Below are positions 33,009 to 43,741 of a stretch of DNA of 64,000 nucleotides, piece after piece. A model generated the notes under the pieces. The model saw nothing but the letters and a program-made list of their open reading frames with translations, made no database searches and was not told the origin of the DNA. Numbering within the stretch: the stretch's first letter is position 1; each line of letters starts with the position of its first letter. Source of the stretch: Pectobacterium zantedeschiae (GTDB lineage Bacteria > Pseudomonadota > Gammaproteobacteria > Enterobacterales > Enterobacteriaceae); contig NZ_NWTM01000001.1 of NCBI RefSeq assembly GCF_004137795.1, forward strand, positions 2,655,229 through 2,719,228, given 5' to 3'. Made by a program: the position numbers and the translations under genes.

Positions 33009-35402
33009 TTACCAGCGATAACTGACGTTCGCGCTGACGATGCGACCTTCACCGTAGTAGCACCAGTAGTTACAGGCGCTGACGTACTCATGATTTGCCA
33101 GATTGGTAGCATTAACCTGCAACCGCCAGTCTTTGCTGAAATCATAGGCAATCATTGCATCCCACAGCGTATAAGCGGGAACCTTCATATCCGCCGTATT
33201 GGCAATGTCGCCGTAAGAACTGCCAACATAGCGTACACCGCTACCGATACTTAACCCTTCCAGCTTGCCGTTAAAGGCATAGGTCGCCCAGCCAGACACG
33301 ATATGCTCCGGCAGGCCCGGTAGGCGTTTACCCACTTCACCAACGGAACCGGATTTGGTCGTCTTGACTTCGTTGTACGTGTAGTTTGCCGTCAGCGTCA
33401 GGCCAGTATAAACCTCACTGCTCAATTCCAATTCAAGACCGCGTGAACGCGCTTCACCAGCCTGAATAGTCAGACTCGGGTTTTTAGGATCCGTCGTTTT
33501 AACGTTTTTCTGTTCCAGATTAAACAGGGCAGCAGAAGCATAGCCGTTAAAGCCTTCCGGCGTGTATTTCAGGCCAATTTCAGTCTGTTTGCCTTCTTCC
33601 GGCACATAAGGACGTTCGTAGCCATCACGTCCCGACACCGGAAGGAACGATTCGGAGTAGCTGACATAAGGGGAAATTCCGTTATCAAACAGATACATTA
33701 CCCCAGCAGTCTTGGTGAATTTGGTATCGTCGGTGCGGGTATCCACTCCTGATGACAAATTATGGTCACGAGACTTTGCCACATCGTAACGTCCTCCCAG
33801 CAAGAAGATCAGACGCTCGTCATATTTGATCTGATTCTGGACGTAATAACCGGTCTGGTGTCGCCCAGAACGGTGATCGAACAGTTGGCTGTCCGGTGAC
33901 GTATAGTTGCCATAAACGGGGTTAAAAATATCGATCGGGTCACCAAAGGAGTACAGGTTCCCATCACGGCTTTGCGTATTGGCACGACGATAGTCAAACC
34001 CGAGCAACAGGGTATTTTCAATATTTTCCCACTGCCATTCACCCACTAAACGGTTATCTGTAGCCCAGTTTTGCGCAAAGCCGTCGCGGTAGGTCAACCC
34101 ACGAGTAGCCAGTCGATCGCTGACAGTATTCGTTACCGGATCGGTATACCTTCCCAGCACGTAGGCTCCGCGCAGATCCATATTCAGATAGGCATAGTTC
34201 AGGTTCTGGTGGAATGTCCAGGTGTCGTTCAGATGATGCGTGAACTCATAGCCTAGGTTGAACTGCCGGGTGTTGTGGTTGTTAATTCCCGGCTCGCCGA
34301 GCGACGTTTTATAGCCCACTTTGCCAAACGGCGTGTTATGCAACGTACCATACGGCAGCTTAAAGCCGTTGGTCATGTCGGATTGCGTATCCATGTAGCT
34401 GGCTAACACAGTCAGTTCGGTGTCTTCACCAAGAAACGTGACGCTTGGTGCCAGATAGAAGCGCTTGCTTTTAGAAAAATCCACCTCGCCCGACGTATCA
34501 CGCGCCAGCGCGACAACGCGGTACAACACCGAACCGTCATCATTCAGCGGACCTGCACTATCGACAGCCAAATGGCGATAGTCGTTAGAGCCATATTCCA
34601 GCTCGACTTTTCCCTGCGGCAAACGCGTAGGCCGTTTGGTGATGACGTTAACCAGGCCACCCGGCGGGTTTTGCCCGTACAGAACGGACGCAGGGCCTTT
34701 CAGAACTTCGATACGCTCGACGCCAAATGGCTCAATCTGCTGACCATAGAATCCATCTTCATTCAGCGTAGCCAGACCATTCTGGAACCGAGATTGATCG
34801 CTAAATCCACGGATGGTCACCCATTCGGCCTTATTATCCGGCCCATATGGCGTCGCAAGAATACCGCTGCTATAGCGAAGCGCCTGATCAATTTTTTGCG
34901 CCCCGCGCTCTTCGAACTGTTTCTCTGTCACAACCGCAACCGCACGTGGCGTTTCCGAAATCGGTACATCCAGCTTCATCGCGGTATTCGGTGGAGCGGT
35001 GACGACAATCCGATCGTTTTTAGCGACAGCAGGCGCTGAAACGGGAACGGGCTCACTCGCCGTGCGCTGCACTAGCGTCACGCTACCATCGGCACTGAAC
35101 TGTGCTCCTAGGCCACTATTGCTGAGAATCTGTTGGAAACCCTGTTCAACGCTGTAGTTCCCCTGCAACCCGGAACCGCGTTTACCCGCTACTAATGCCG
35201 GATCGTAAGAAAGTAATACGCCAGCCTGTTGGGCAAATTGATTGAGCACCTGATTGAGTGGGCCAGACGACACCGTATATTGTTGGACAGACGCCGCAGA
35301 TGCAGCATAGACGGCCACCATTGGCAGCACTGAGGCAAACGATGCCCCAAGTACCCCGGCACGTAAAATACGAGCCAACAGGTGGGTACGGAATTTAACC
35401 AT
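33009..35402 (-). CDS. TonB-dependent siderophore receptor with STN signalling domain
   Basis: 797 residues. Long signal peptide ending around residue 37 (AVYAASA). Residues 40-112 form a secretin/TonB short N-terminal (STN) signalling domain (YTVSSGPLNQVLNQFAQQAG). A TonB box DRIVVTA lies near residue 130. The plug follows (ALRYSSGILATPYGPDNKAE and ERIEVLKGPASVLYGQNPPG), then a 22-strand barrel ending VSANVSYRW with terminal aromatic residue. The FhuA/FoxA/FhuE-like plug suggests a hydroxamate siderophore such as ferrioxamine or ferrichrome, but the ligand is not provable. STN plus the adjacent fecIR indicate surface signalling. GGGG eight bases before the ATG supports the start. Confidence 0.92.
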   Translation of the reverse strand: MVKFRTHLLARILRAGVLGASFASVLPMVAVYAASAASVQQYTVSSGPLNQVLNQFAQQAGVLLSYDPALVAGKRGSGLQGNYSVEQGFQQILSNSGLGAQFSADGSVTLVQRTASEPVPVSAPAVAKNDRIVVTAPPNTAMKLDVPISETPRAVAVVTEKQFEERGAQKIDQALRYSSGILATPYGPDNKAEWVTIRGFSDQSRFQNGLATLNEDGFYGQQIEPFGVERIEVLKGPASVLYGQNPPGGLVNVITKRPTRLPQGKVELEYGSNDYRHLAVDSAGPLNDDGSVLYRVVALARDTSGEVDFSKSKRFYLAPSVTFLGEDTELTVLASYMDTQSDMTNGFKLPYGTLHNTPFGKVGYKTSLGEPGINNHNTRQFNLGYEFTHHLNDTWTFHQNLNYAYLNMDLRGAYVLGRYTDPVTNTVSDRLATRGLTYRDGFAQNWATDNRLVGEWQWENIENTLLLGFDYRRANTQSRDGNLYSFGDPIDIFNPVYGNYTSPDSQLFDHRSGRHQTGYYVQNQIKYDERLIFLLGGRYDVAKSRDHNLSSGVDTRTDDTKFTKTAGVMYLFDNGISPYVSYSESFLPVSGRDGYERPYVPEEGKQTEIGLKYTPEGFNGYASAALFNLEQKNVKTTDPKNPSLTIQAGEARSRGLELELSSEVYTGLTLTANYTYNEVKTTKSGSVGEVGKRLPGLPEHIVSGWATYAFNGKLEGLSIGSGVRYVGSSYGDIANTADMKVPAYTLWDAMIAYDFSKDWRLQVNATNLANHEYVSACNYWCYYGEGRIVSANVSYRW

Positions 35403-35611
35403 TATTTATCCCCTATCGCATAAGAAACGCTTGTTTTCAGAATCTATGCCAATTGGGAGAGTAAAAAGGGGAACCAGAAATCGAAAAATAATTGCAGTAA
35501 TACGTTATGAATCAGAAATTATTACGGAAAAGTTGTTGTCGATATTGGTGAATCAATGTGCAGAAATATCCTTACCAGTAATGGCTGACACCGTTTTTTA
35601 TCAAAAAGTGC

Positions 35612-35738
<127 letters not shown>

Positions 35739-36276
35739 TATGGCGATAAGTGCTGTATCGGCTCTAGTGCATCCATAATTAGACGAGCGTCTACATATTT
35801 ATTCATCATCATTTAGGATTCAAGGTGCTAAAAATAAAGAAAATTTACAGAACTTATTATCAATGTTTAATAAACCAGGATGTCTAAAGGAATAACTCAC
35901 GAAAAGGCAGAAGGAAAAGGTAATAGGCAAAGAGGAAGGCAGGATGAAATCGAAACGTTTCGCTGTTTATTTTAAAAGGAGCATATTACATACAATAAAA
36001 TAGTTAACTCTCTATTTTTATTAATCTTTCACGCCATGGCAGTTAATAAAAAGCGTCTTTTATTCCCCATTCATGAAAAATCGATACAACTTTATGGTTC
36101 TACTGACCGTCAGCAAATATCAGAGAATAACTAACGCAATCGATTGCGGTTGAAAAAACGAGGCTAATTAGTGATGGCAACGCAATTAATAACAACAATT
36201 TTTCTTTTGTCGCTATTTTCCACTATAAAATTCCCGCTGCTATTCTTCCCGCCAGATAATCTACGATTATTCAAGC

Positions 36277-36669
36277 TTATGACGCCAAATTTGTCGAAGG
36301 CTCAACCGTATCCTGATTCAGGATCAGCAGAGAAAGCACTCGGTTTTCAACGTTCAGCTTAGAAAAAGACAGCGTACTTAACTGTTTTTTGGTAAAGCCA
36401 TCGGACAGTAAATCCGAAACCACGCGCGTACTCAACACGTTGGAATCCGTCATAAAGTCGTGATAGGCAAACTTCACATTGATAGGTAATACATCATCAA
36501 TTGAGACGGGCGTATTCATTTCAGCACGCAATCCGAAATGGGCGTTGAAAGCAGAATTTGCGCAGACGACCTTACATTTTTCGTCAATCACCGCCACAGC
36601 ACGCCGATCATTCTGAACTGGTTGAGAAAGCATGCCTAAAATCTCATTCCGGCCAAATATCAGACTCAT
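36277..36669 (-). CDS. Orphan PAS-domain protein
   Basis: 130 residues. Residues about 22-115 look like a PAS fold (RRAVAVIDEKCKVVCANSAF, then NAHFGL, typical of PAS beta strands A-B and helix C). No output domain (kinase, HTH, GGDEF) follows. It may be a stand-alone sensor or partner protein. It is divergent from acs, with a 901-bp spacer in which I see only regulatory DNA. Confidence 0.65.
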   Translation of the reverse strand: MSLIFGRNEILGMLSQPVQNDRRAVAVIDEKCKVVCANSAFNAHFGLRAEMNTPVSIDDVLPINVKFAYHDFMTDSNVLSTRVVSDLLSDGFTKKQLSTLSFSKLNVENRVLSLLILNQDTVEPSTNLAS

Positions 36670-37370
36670 TATTTCCTCTGCATCATGCTATGTAAAAAGA
36701 TATCTCACAGCGCACCATGACGCCACGGTGCCCTATTGATAAGCAATCAACCTACCGGAATTTAAAAGGTTTCCGGACTAATAGTGTTCTTCCCCACCCT
36801 AGAAGCCACCTAATGAAAATGGTGAATTTCGCTAACCGGAACTTTTTACTCGTCCTCTGGTTACCGGGGCTCAAACATCTGCCGCCTTACTCAGCGCCAG
36901 TGATATTGGGTATATCTATGTTGTTTATTTTTGGAAACCGGATATTTCTGAATAAGACACAAAAAATAACACTTAATTTTTCTTTTTGTCAGCGGCTGGC
37001 ACACGACATCTTTACCTGTTTTAAGAAGGCCCACATCTATGCCGTAGAACCTACCTAGAGTGTAGATTATTCACACTTATCTGCCCGTTGATAATCAGAT
37101 AAATCTATTTCATTAATAGTCTACATATAATTAACAATTGAAACAAAATCCCAACACGTAAACCACAGTAGAACGTGCTAAATAGCTGCTCCACGTAGGA
37201 ATATACTCTGAACAGGATTTTTGCTATCGGCTGAATAAGCGGGATCTTTATGCCTTTTGATCGTAAAGGGCGATCAAAAACCTAATAACAATAGATATAA
37301 TCTATTGAAAACAATGAATTGATCGTTAATGACATTATAACAGCATAGATAATTCTACTGGCTTTCATAT

Positions 37371-37386
37371 TGTGACATACATCACT
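37371..37386 (+). promoter_or_regulatory. CRP-like site upstream of acs
   Basis: TGTGACATACATCACT fits TGTGA-N6-TCACA with one mismatch. It lies about 185 bp before the acs start. E. coli acs is CRP-activated in stationary phase, so the same control is likely. The spacer 36670-37570 is otherwise AT-rich, and its small open frames have no coding character. Confidence 0.6.
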
Positions 37387-37570
37387 TATCGCATTTTGGC
37401 TACCACGAAAAAGCTGCCTATTTTCTGAGCTAAAAGACTATCTTTTAAGTAACGCTTCATTGCTTTTCCTGCATTGCGTGATCAATCGCGCAAAAAAGAA
37501 ACAAAGATAACGGGTTAACTACAATTAACCATTATTTGACATAGCATTAACATGTTTAAGGAGAAGCGCT

Positions 37571-39532
37571 ATGACACAACATAATAAACACGCCATTCCC
37601 ACCGCAATTGCGGAAAATGCACTGATAAATGCCCAGCAATATGAAAATATGTATCGACTGTCCGTTGATGATCCCGCCGCCTTCTGGGGTGAGCAGGGAA
37701 AGATCGTCGATTGGATCAAACCCTATGAAACGATCAAGAACACCTCATTTGACCCTGGCCATATCCGTATTCGCTGGTTTGAAGACGGTACATTAAATGT
37801 GGCTGCAAATTGTTTGGATCGCCATCTTGCCGAACGTGGCGATCAAACCGCCATCATCTGGGAAGGCGATGACGCGACTGAAAGTAAAAAAGTCACCTAC
37901 CGTGAACTGCATCAGTCCGTGTGCCGCTTCGCCAATGTGTTGAAGTCACAAGGCGTCAAGAAAGGTGATGTCGTTGCCATTTATATGCCGATGGTGCCAG
38001 AAGCCGCCGTAGCAATGCTGGCCTGTGCCAGAATCGGTGCGATTCACTCGGTGATATTCGGGGGCTTTTCTCCCGAAGCCATTTCCGGGCGCATCATCGA
38101 CTCCAGCGCCAAGCTCGTCATCACCGCCGATGAAGGCATCCGTGCCGGACGCGTGATTCCGCTGAAGAAGAATATTGATGAGGCGTTAAAAAACCCGAAC
38201 GTCACGACAATTTCCAGCGTTATCGTTTTCCGTCGTACGGGCAAGATCAATGAATGGAAAGACGGGCGCGATCTGTGGTGGCACGATCTGATTGAAAAAG
38301 CAGACGATCATTGCCCGCCAGAAGAGATGAACGCGGAAGATCCGCTATTTATCCTTTATACATCGGGTTCGACCGGTAAACCCAAAGGCGTACTGCATAC
38401 CACTGGCGGCTATCTGGTTTATGCCGCACTGACCTTCAAGTATGTCTTCGATTACCATCCCGGCGACATCTACTGGTGTACAGCGGACGTTGGCTGGGTT
38501 ACGGGACATAGCTATTTGCTTTATGGTCCGCTGGCATGCGGCGCGATCACGCTGATGTTCGAAGGTGTGCCAACCTGGCCGGACGCTAGCCGCATGGCGC
38601 AAGTGGTCGACAAACATAAGGTCAATATTCTCTATACCGCCCCTACGGCGATCCGCGCGCTGATGGCTGAAGGTGATAAAGCGATCGAAGGTACATCGCG
38701 TGAATCGCTCAGGATCATGGGTTCCGTTGGCGAACCGATCAACCCGGAAGCCTGGGAGTGGTATTTCAACAAAATCGGCAATGGTAAATGTCCTATCGTC
38801 GATACCTGGTGGCAAACGGAAACGGGCGGCTTCATGATCACCCCGCTCCCCGGCGCAATCGAAGCAAAAGCTGGCTCTGCGACACGTCCATTCTTTGGGG
38901 TACAACCTGCGCTAGTCGACAATCTCGGTAACCCACAGGAAGGCACCACTGAGGGCAATTTAGTCATCGTTGATTCCTGGCCGGGTCAGGCAAGAACGCT
39001 GTTTGGCAATCATGACCGCTTCGAACAAACCTATTTTTCCACCTTTAAAGGCATGTACTTCAGCGGCGACGGCGCGCGCCGTGACGAGGATGGCTATTAC
39101 TGGATTACAGGCCGCGTTGACGACGTGCTTAACGTTTCCGGTCACCGACTGGGGACAGCAGAAATCGAATCTGCACTCGTCGCACATCCTAAGATTGCCG
39201 AAGCGGCAGTGGTGGGTATCCCGCATCATATGAAGGGGCAGGCCATTTACGCCTACATCACACTGAACCACGGTGAAGAGCCGTCCAGCGAGCTGTATAC
39301 CGAAGTTCGCAACTGGGTACGTAAGGAAATCGGCCCCATTGCCACACCGGACATCCTGCACTGGACAGACTCATTACCGAAAACGCGATCCGGCAAAATC
39401 ATGCGGCGTATTTTGCGTAAGATCGCCGCCGGTGATACCAGCAATCTGGGGGACACCTCAACGCTGGCCGATCCTGGCGTCGTCGAAAAACTGCTCGAAG
39501 AAAAGCAGGCCATGAGTACCGCCTCTCAATAA
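37571..39532 (+). CDS. acs: Acetyl-CoA synthetase
   Basis: 653 residues, the usual length. AMP-binding motif [20 protein letters not shown], the WWQTETGG motif, [20 protein letters not shown], and the regulatory lysine K609 in TRSGKIMRR, which is the acetylation site of the family. It activates acetate to acetyl-CoA using ATP. TTAAGGAG lies eight bases upstream of the ATG. It heads the acs-yjcH-actP operon for acetate scavenging. Confidence 0.97.
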   Translation: MTQHNKHAIPTAIAENALINAQQYENMYRLSVDDPAAFWGEQGKIVDWIKPYETIKNTSFDPGHIRIRWFEDGTLNVAANCLDRHLAERGDQTAIIWEGDDATESKKVTYRELHQSVCRFANVLKSQGVKKGDVVAIYMPMVPEAAVAMLACARIGAIHSVIFGGFSPEAISGRIIDSSAKLVITADEGIRAGRVIPLKKNIDEALKNPNVTTISSVIVFRRTGKINEWKDGRDLWWHDLIEKADDHCPPEEMNAEDPLFILYTSGSTGKPKGVLHTTGGYLVYAALTFKYVFDYHPGDIYWCTADVGWVTGHSYLLYGPLACGAITLMFEGVPTWPDASRMAQVVDKHKVNILYTAPTAIRALMAEGDKAIEGTSRESLRIMGSVGEPINPEAWEWYFNKIGNGKCPIVDTWWQTETGGFMITPLPGAIEAKAGSATRPFFGVQPALVDNLGNPQEGTTEGNLVIVDSWPGQARTLFGNHDRFEQTYFSTFKGMYFSGDGARRDEDGYYWITGRVDDVLNVSGHRLGTAEIESALVAHPKIAEAAVVGIPHHMKGQAIYAYITLNHGEEPSSELYTEVRNWVRKEIGPIATPDILHWTDSLPKTRSGKIMRRILRKIAAGDTSNLGDTSTLADPGVVEKLLEEKQAMSTASQ

Positions 39533-39656
39533 CCATTAGCCCCCCGCTCGCTTCATTCCCGTAAGCCATGACGTGGCTTGCGGGGATGTGGCTGGCGATA
39601 AATCAGGCGGTAACGTCTCGGCAACACTCAACCTTACCGATTACTGGAGACTTACG

Positions 39657-39968
39657 ATGAATGATGCCATTTATCAACGGATTGAAAGTAACCCCTTATT
39701 CAGAGAACTGGTCAACAAGCGACAGCGTTTTGCCGCTTTTCTTTCGCTAATCATGCTGGTGCTTTATGTCGGTTTTATTCTGCTGATCGCCTTTGCGCCC
39801 GGCTGGCTGGGCACACCGATCGCTCCCGATTCCAGCATTACCCGTGGAATTCCGATTGGTGTGGGATTGATTGCGATTTCCTTCATTCTGACAGGCGTCT
39901 ATGTGTATCGCGCTAACGGTGAATTTGATCGTCTGACCAAGCAGTTACTGGATGAGGTAAAGCAATGA
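39657..39968 (+). CDS. yjcH: DUF485 membrane protein YjcH
   Basis: 103 residues with two membrane helices ([20 protein letters not shown] and [16 protein letters not shown]) and the DUF485 end [14 protein letters not shown]. It lies between acs and actP as in E. coli and overlaps actP by ATGA. It is thought to assist the acetate permease. The ATG at 39657 has TGGAG upstream; the longer frame from 39573 is not coding. Confidence 0.95.
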   Translation: MNDAIYQRIESNPLFRELVNKRQRFAAFLSLIMLVLYVGFILLIAFAPGWLGTPIAPDSSITRGIPIGVGLIAISFILTGVYVYRANGEFDRLTKQLLDEVKQ

Positions 39969-41623
39969 AAATACGCTTTATGATGCTGTTCGGACTGCTG
40001 GCACTGCCAGTTCTGGCGTGGGCGGCGGATGCACTCACAGGGGATGTCCAGCGCCAGCCGCTGAATATTCAGGCCATTGTGATGTTTCTGCTGTTCGTCG
40101 GCGGTACGCTGTATATCACCTACTGGGCGTCGAAGAAAACCCGTTCACGTAGCGACTACTATACAGCTGGCGGAAATATCACAGGTTTCCAGAACGGGCT
40201 GGCGATTGCAGGCGACTATATGTCAGCCGCCTCCTTCCTCGGTATTTCTGCTCTGGTCTATACCTCCGGCTACGACGGTCTGATCTATTCACTCGGTTTT
40301 CTGGTCGGCTGGCCGATTATCCTGTTTCTGATCGCGGAGCGGCTGCGTAACCTCGGGCGTTATACCTTTGCTGACGTCGCCTCCTACCGTCTGCAACAGC
40401 GTCCTATCCGTAGCCTGTCAGCCTGCGGCTCTCTGGTGGTTGTGGCCCTATACCTCATTGCACAGATGGTGGGCGCGGGGAAACTCATTGAGCTGCTGTT
40501 TGGCCTCAACTACCATGTGGCCGTGGTGCTGGTCGGCATTCTGATGGTCATGTATGTGATGTTTGGCGGCATGCTTGCCACCACATGGGTACAAATTATC
40601 AAAGCCGTCCTGCTGCTATTCGGCGCCACCTTTATGGCCGTCATGGTAATGAAATCCGTAGGGTTCAGTTTTGATGCACTGTTCAAACAGGCAATGGCGG
40701 TTCACCCGAAAGGCGCTGCAATCATGAGCCCTGGCGGATTGGTTTCTGACCCGATATCTGCGCTATCTCTTGGACTGGGACTCATGTTCGGTACAGCCGG
40801 TTTGCCGCACATTCTGATGCGTTTTTTCACCGTCAGCGATGCCAAAGAAGCCCGGAAAAGCGTGTTCTACGCCACTGGGTTCATGGGCTATTTCTACTTC
40901 CTGACCTTCATCATCGGCTTTGGTGCCATTCTGTTGGTCAGCGCGAATCCTGCCTTTAAGGACGCGACGGGGGCACTCATCGGTGGGAATAACATGGCGG
41001 CAGTGCATCTGGCTGATGCGGTCGGCGGCAACTTCTTCCTCGGCTTTATCTCCGCCGTGGCCTTTGCCACCATTCTGGCCGTTGTTGCTGGCCTGACACT
41101 GGCGGGCGCGTCTGCCGTATCCCACGATCTCTACTCCAACGTGATTAAGAAAGGAAAAGCGACGGAGCGCGATGAGCTGAAAGTCTCGAAAATCACCGTA
41201 CTGGTGCTGGGTGTGGTGGCTATTTCGCTCGGTATCCTGTTTGAGAACCAGAATATCGCCTTCATGGTTGGGTTGGCGTTCTCTATCGCTGCCAGCTGTA
41301 ACTTCCCAATCATTATCATCTCCATGTACTGGTCGAAACTGACGACACGCGGAGCCATGATTGGCGGTTGGGCAGGGCTATTAACGGCCGTCATTCTGAT
41401 GGTACTGGGGCCAACGATCTGGGTGAAAATTCTCGGCCACGCCACGCCTATTTATCCTTACGATTACCCAGCGCTGTTCTCTATGCTGGTTGCGTTTATC
41501 GGTATCTGGTTCTTCTCCATCACCGATCGTTCCGAATCCGGGCAGCAAGAACGCGCACGCTTCCACGCTCAGTTTGTCCGTTCACAAACCGGCGTCGGCG
41601 CTTCAAAAGGCAGTTCCCACTAA
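39965..41623 (+). CDS. actP: Acetate:cation symporter
   Basis: 552 residues, sodium:solute symporter family. A signal-peptide-like N-terminus ([20 protein letters not shown]) and thirteen membrane segments. The SSS signatures [20 protein letters not shown] and [16 protein letters not shown] are present. It takes up acetate and glycolate at low concentration, partner of Acs. A terminator follows at 41634. Confidence 0.96.
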   Translation: MKIRFMMLFGLLALPVLAWAADALTGDVQRQPLNIQAIVMFLLFVGGTLYITYWASKKTRSRSDYYTAGGNITGFQNGLAIAGDYMSAASFLGISALVYTSGYDGLIYSLGFLVGWPIILFLIAERLRNLGRYTFADVASYRLQQRPIRSLSACGSLVVVALYLIAQMVGAGKLIELLFGLNYHVAVVLVGILMVMYVMFGGMLATTWVQIIKAVLLLFGATFMAVMVMKSVGFSFDALFKQAMAVHPKGAAIMSPGGLVSDPISALSLGLGLMFGTAGLPHILMRFFTVSDAKEARKSVFYATGFMGYFYFLTFIIGFGAILLVSANPAFKDATGALIGGNNMAAVHLADAVGGNFFLGFISAVAFATILAVVAGLTLAGASAVSHDLYSNVIKKGKATERDELKVSKITVLVLGVVAISLGILFENQNIAFMVGLAFSIAASCNFPIIIISMYWSKLTTRGAMIGGWAGLLTAVILMVLGPTIWVKILGHATPIYPYDYPALFSMLVAFIGIWFFSITDRSESGQQERARFHAQFVRSQTGVGASKGSSH

Positions 41624-41633
41624 TTTCTCTCTC

Positions 41634-41660
41634 ATTGGCCCGCTTTCGCGGGCCAATTCT
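41634..41660 (+). terminator. Terminator after actP
   Basis: ATTGGCCCGC (41634-41643), loop TTTC, GCGGGCCAAT (41648-41657), then TTCTT. Confidence 0.8.
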
Positions 41661-41698
41661 TCTCTGATATCCTGCACTCCACGTTATTAAAACGGGTT

Positions 41699-43414
41699 TT
41701 ACTCCTCACTTAAGGTCACCACGTCATACATCACACTGCCGCCTTTTAATTGCAGCGTGATGATGTTGCTGCCGTTTTTCAGGAAATCCGATGACACGGG
41801 GATACGCGCAACATGATAGCGACCACTCTGTAGCGCGCCGCGATAGATCGCTTTGTCGTTCTCATAAGTTAGTGTCTCCAGCGTGCTACCGTTTACCGCT
41901 ACCGCCAGCTGTGGCACCGTTGGCTCGCTCATGCCGCTGTTGCTGGCTGCCGCCAATGCGATGTTCAGGAAATAGGTTTTCTTCTCAGGTTGTAGAACAA
42001 AACGGATATCCCATTTTCCCGGTTTAGTCTGCGCGTAATACCAGTCGCGCTGATAGTCGCTTCGGCCAATATCGAACGTCAGATTTGCCGGAACCTCATG
42101 CTGCCAGCGGGTGTTACGCGCTTCGTTACCAAATCGGAATTCGCTCGCCTTCCGATTTGCTTGCCCAATAGCCCAGACAACCGATTCGGCTTTAGGCAAG
42201 ACTATCATCGGCAGCGTTTGCTTATCACCGGAAACAGACAGCATTTGCTCAGCCACTATCCCCGGCTGCGTCCCGCTGTTGGCGTACACTGCCAGATGGT
42301 AATTGCCCGGCCGAACGTGAGGAATAGCAAAGTTTCCCTGCGAGTCTGTCGTTGCCTGATATGAATAGCCACGGGTTTGTACATCAAACGGTTCATCCAA
42401 TGATGATGAAAGCACCACCGTCATCGACTGCTGGCTCGCAACACGTCCGCTGACCTGCGTGCGATCGGGCGCATAGCGTGAATCGTCCACCCATTTATAC
42501 GGCCAATTTATCGTTTCCGTCATCGCCTGACGCTGCGCATCTGCCAGCATTTGCTCGGTATCGCCCTGATTAATGTATAGCAACCACGGACCATAGAATT
42601 TTTTCCAACCCGGCGAGACTTTCATATCCGGCGTGCCAAAGTGCGACCCCGTCATATAGTTCAGAATGATCGCATCCTGATGCACCAGAAGATCCTGTTT
42701 GAGTGCATCACCGGAGAAGTACTCCCGATTACCGTGAATCAGCCATGCGCCCACACCGTTACCAAAAACGCCCCAGAAAGGCGCGGTACGTATGTAGCCA
42801 GCGAAATCATATTTGGAATAGATGCTGCCATCCGGCAATCGCCAGGTTTCATCCTGCACCTTTGGCGACACCTCAAGCTGGCTATAGAGCAGCGGTTTAC
42901 CCTGACGAACGCCGCTGTAGAGATGATCTAGTCGAGTGGGATCGAAGCGATAGACGTTACGCAGCTCGCTGACGTTAACATCCTGACTTCCGCTGTTTTC
43001 GGCCATGACATAACTATAAAGCCCGCTAACGCCACGACGCATAATCAGGTGATATTCGAGCTTTAGCAGCCCACCTCGGTCATCGATATAAGCCACATGC
43101 GCCATCTCACGATCGTTACGCAGCACCTCCACCCGCTCGGGGACAAAATCTTTGACGCCTTTGACGTAATAATCAAGGTAAGCGCTACGTGTTTTGCTCG
43201 GATCGCGCGCAGCACCGGACAGGTTGGTGACAATATTTTTGCCTCCCGTCACCATGCTCACCGCGCTGCCATCCTCCCCAAATGTGATTTTCAGTAATCC
43301 GTTATCCAGAACGGTATTCAAACCAGAAACGGATAACGACACGGCGTTATCCTGAGCACTATAGCCATAAGGTGCCAGCATGGCGCCCACCAACAACAAG
43401 ACAGATCGCTTCAC
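41699..43414 (-). CDS. rhiE: Rhamnogalacturonate lyase, PL4 family (RhiE-like)
   Basis: 571 residues with a Sec signal peptide (MKRSVLLLVGAMLAPYGYSA). The catalytic beta-sandwich spans residues about 25-300 (PFWGVFGNGVGAWLIHGNRE and KFYGPWLLYINQGDTEQMLA), then a fibronectin-III-like domain (GNFAIPHVRPGNYHLAVYAN) and a carbohydrate-binding-like C-terminal domain. It cleaves the rhamnose-galacturonate backbone of hairy-region pectin. In Dickeya RhiE is secreted by the Out type II system. No clear KdgR box was seen upstream. Apparently monocistronic. Confidence 0.92.
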   Translation of the reverse strand: MKRSVLLLVGAMLAPYGYSAQDNAVSLSVSGLNTVLDNGLLKITFGEDGSAVSMVTGGKNIVTNLSGAARDPSKTRSAYLDYYVKGVKDFVPERVEVLRNDREMAHVAYIDDRGGLLKLEYHLIMRRGVSGLYSYVMAENSGSQDVNVSELRNVYRFDPTRLDHLYSGVRQGKPLLYSQLEVSPKVQDETWRLPDGSIYSKYDFAGYIRTAPFWGVFGNGVGAWLIHGNREYFSGDALKQDLLVHQDAIILNYMTGSHFGTPDMKVSPGWKKFYGPWLLYINQGDTEQMLADAQRQAMTETINWPYKWVDDSRYAPDRTQVSGRVASQQSMTVVLSSSLDEPFDVQTRGYSYQATTDSQGNFAIPHVRPGNYHLAVYANSGTQPGIVAEQMLSVSGDKQTLPMIVLPKAESVVWAIGQANRKASEFRFGNEARNTRWQHEVPANLTFDIGRSDYQRDWYYAQTKPGKWDIRFVLQPEKKTYFLNIALAAASNSGMSEPTVPQLAVAVNGSTLETLTYENDKAIYRGALQSGRYHVARIPVSSDFLKNGSNIITLQLKGGSVMYDVVTLSEE

Positions 43415-43500
43415 AGTCAGCCCTCTTGTGTTCCACGGTTTAGACAGAAACGTTTATCGCGATGGTTCAGGCCACGGCAAATATCAGATATTAGGGGAAA

Positions 43501-43539
43501 CACGGTGATGAGGTTCCCGCCGGGACACCTCACACCGTG
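43501..43539. terminator. Strong hairpin between secretion operon and rhiE
   Basis: CACGGTGATGAGGT (43501-43514) pairs with ACCTCACACCGTG (43527-43539) with one bulge, and the loop itself can form TCCC/GGGA. On the minus strand it is followed by TTTCCCC. It lies 200 bp past the last gene of the long minus-strand block and may end or stabilise that transcript. The rest of the spacer 43415-43741 shows no gene. Confidence 0.5.
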
Positions 43540-43741
43540 GTAGCCCCGTGTATCTCGGTATGGCACCAAACCTTGTCGCTGAAATTAGAAATTTCTGCCA
43601 TGTTAAATAGATGGGATAGAGATATCAGGAACAACATAATCGAGGAAAGAAGCGCCCTCCTTCACACTACTGCCAGCAAAAACAAGAAGCTGGCAGTAGC
43701 AGGAAGAAAGTCTGGATCGACATCGCAGAAATCAAAACCGA

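Noticed and set aside
36717-37058. 113-codon frame in the spacer before acs
   Set aside because: Low-complexity content without coding character; more likely regulatory DNA.
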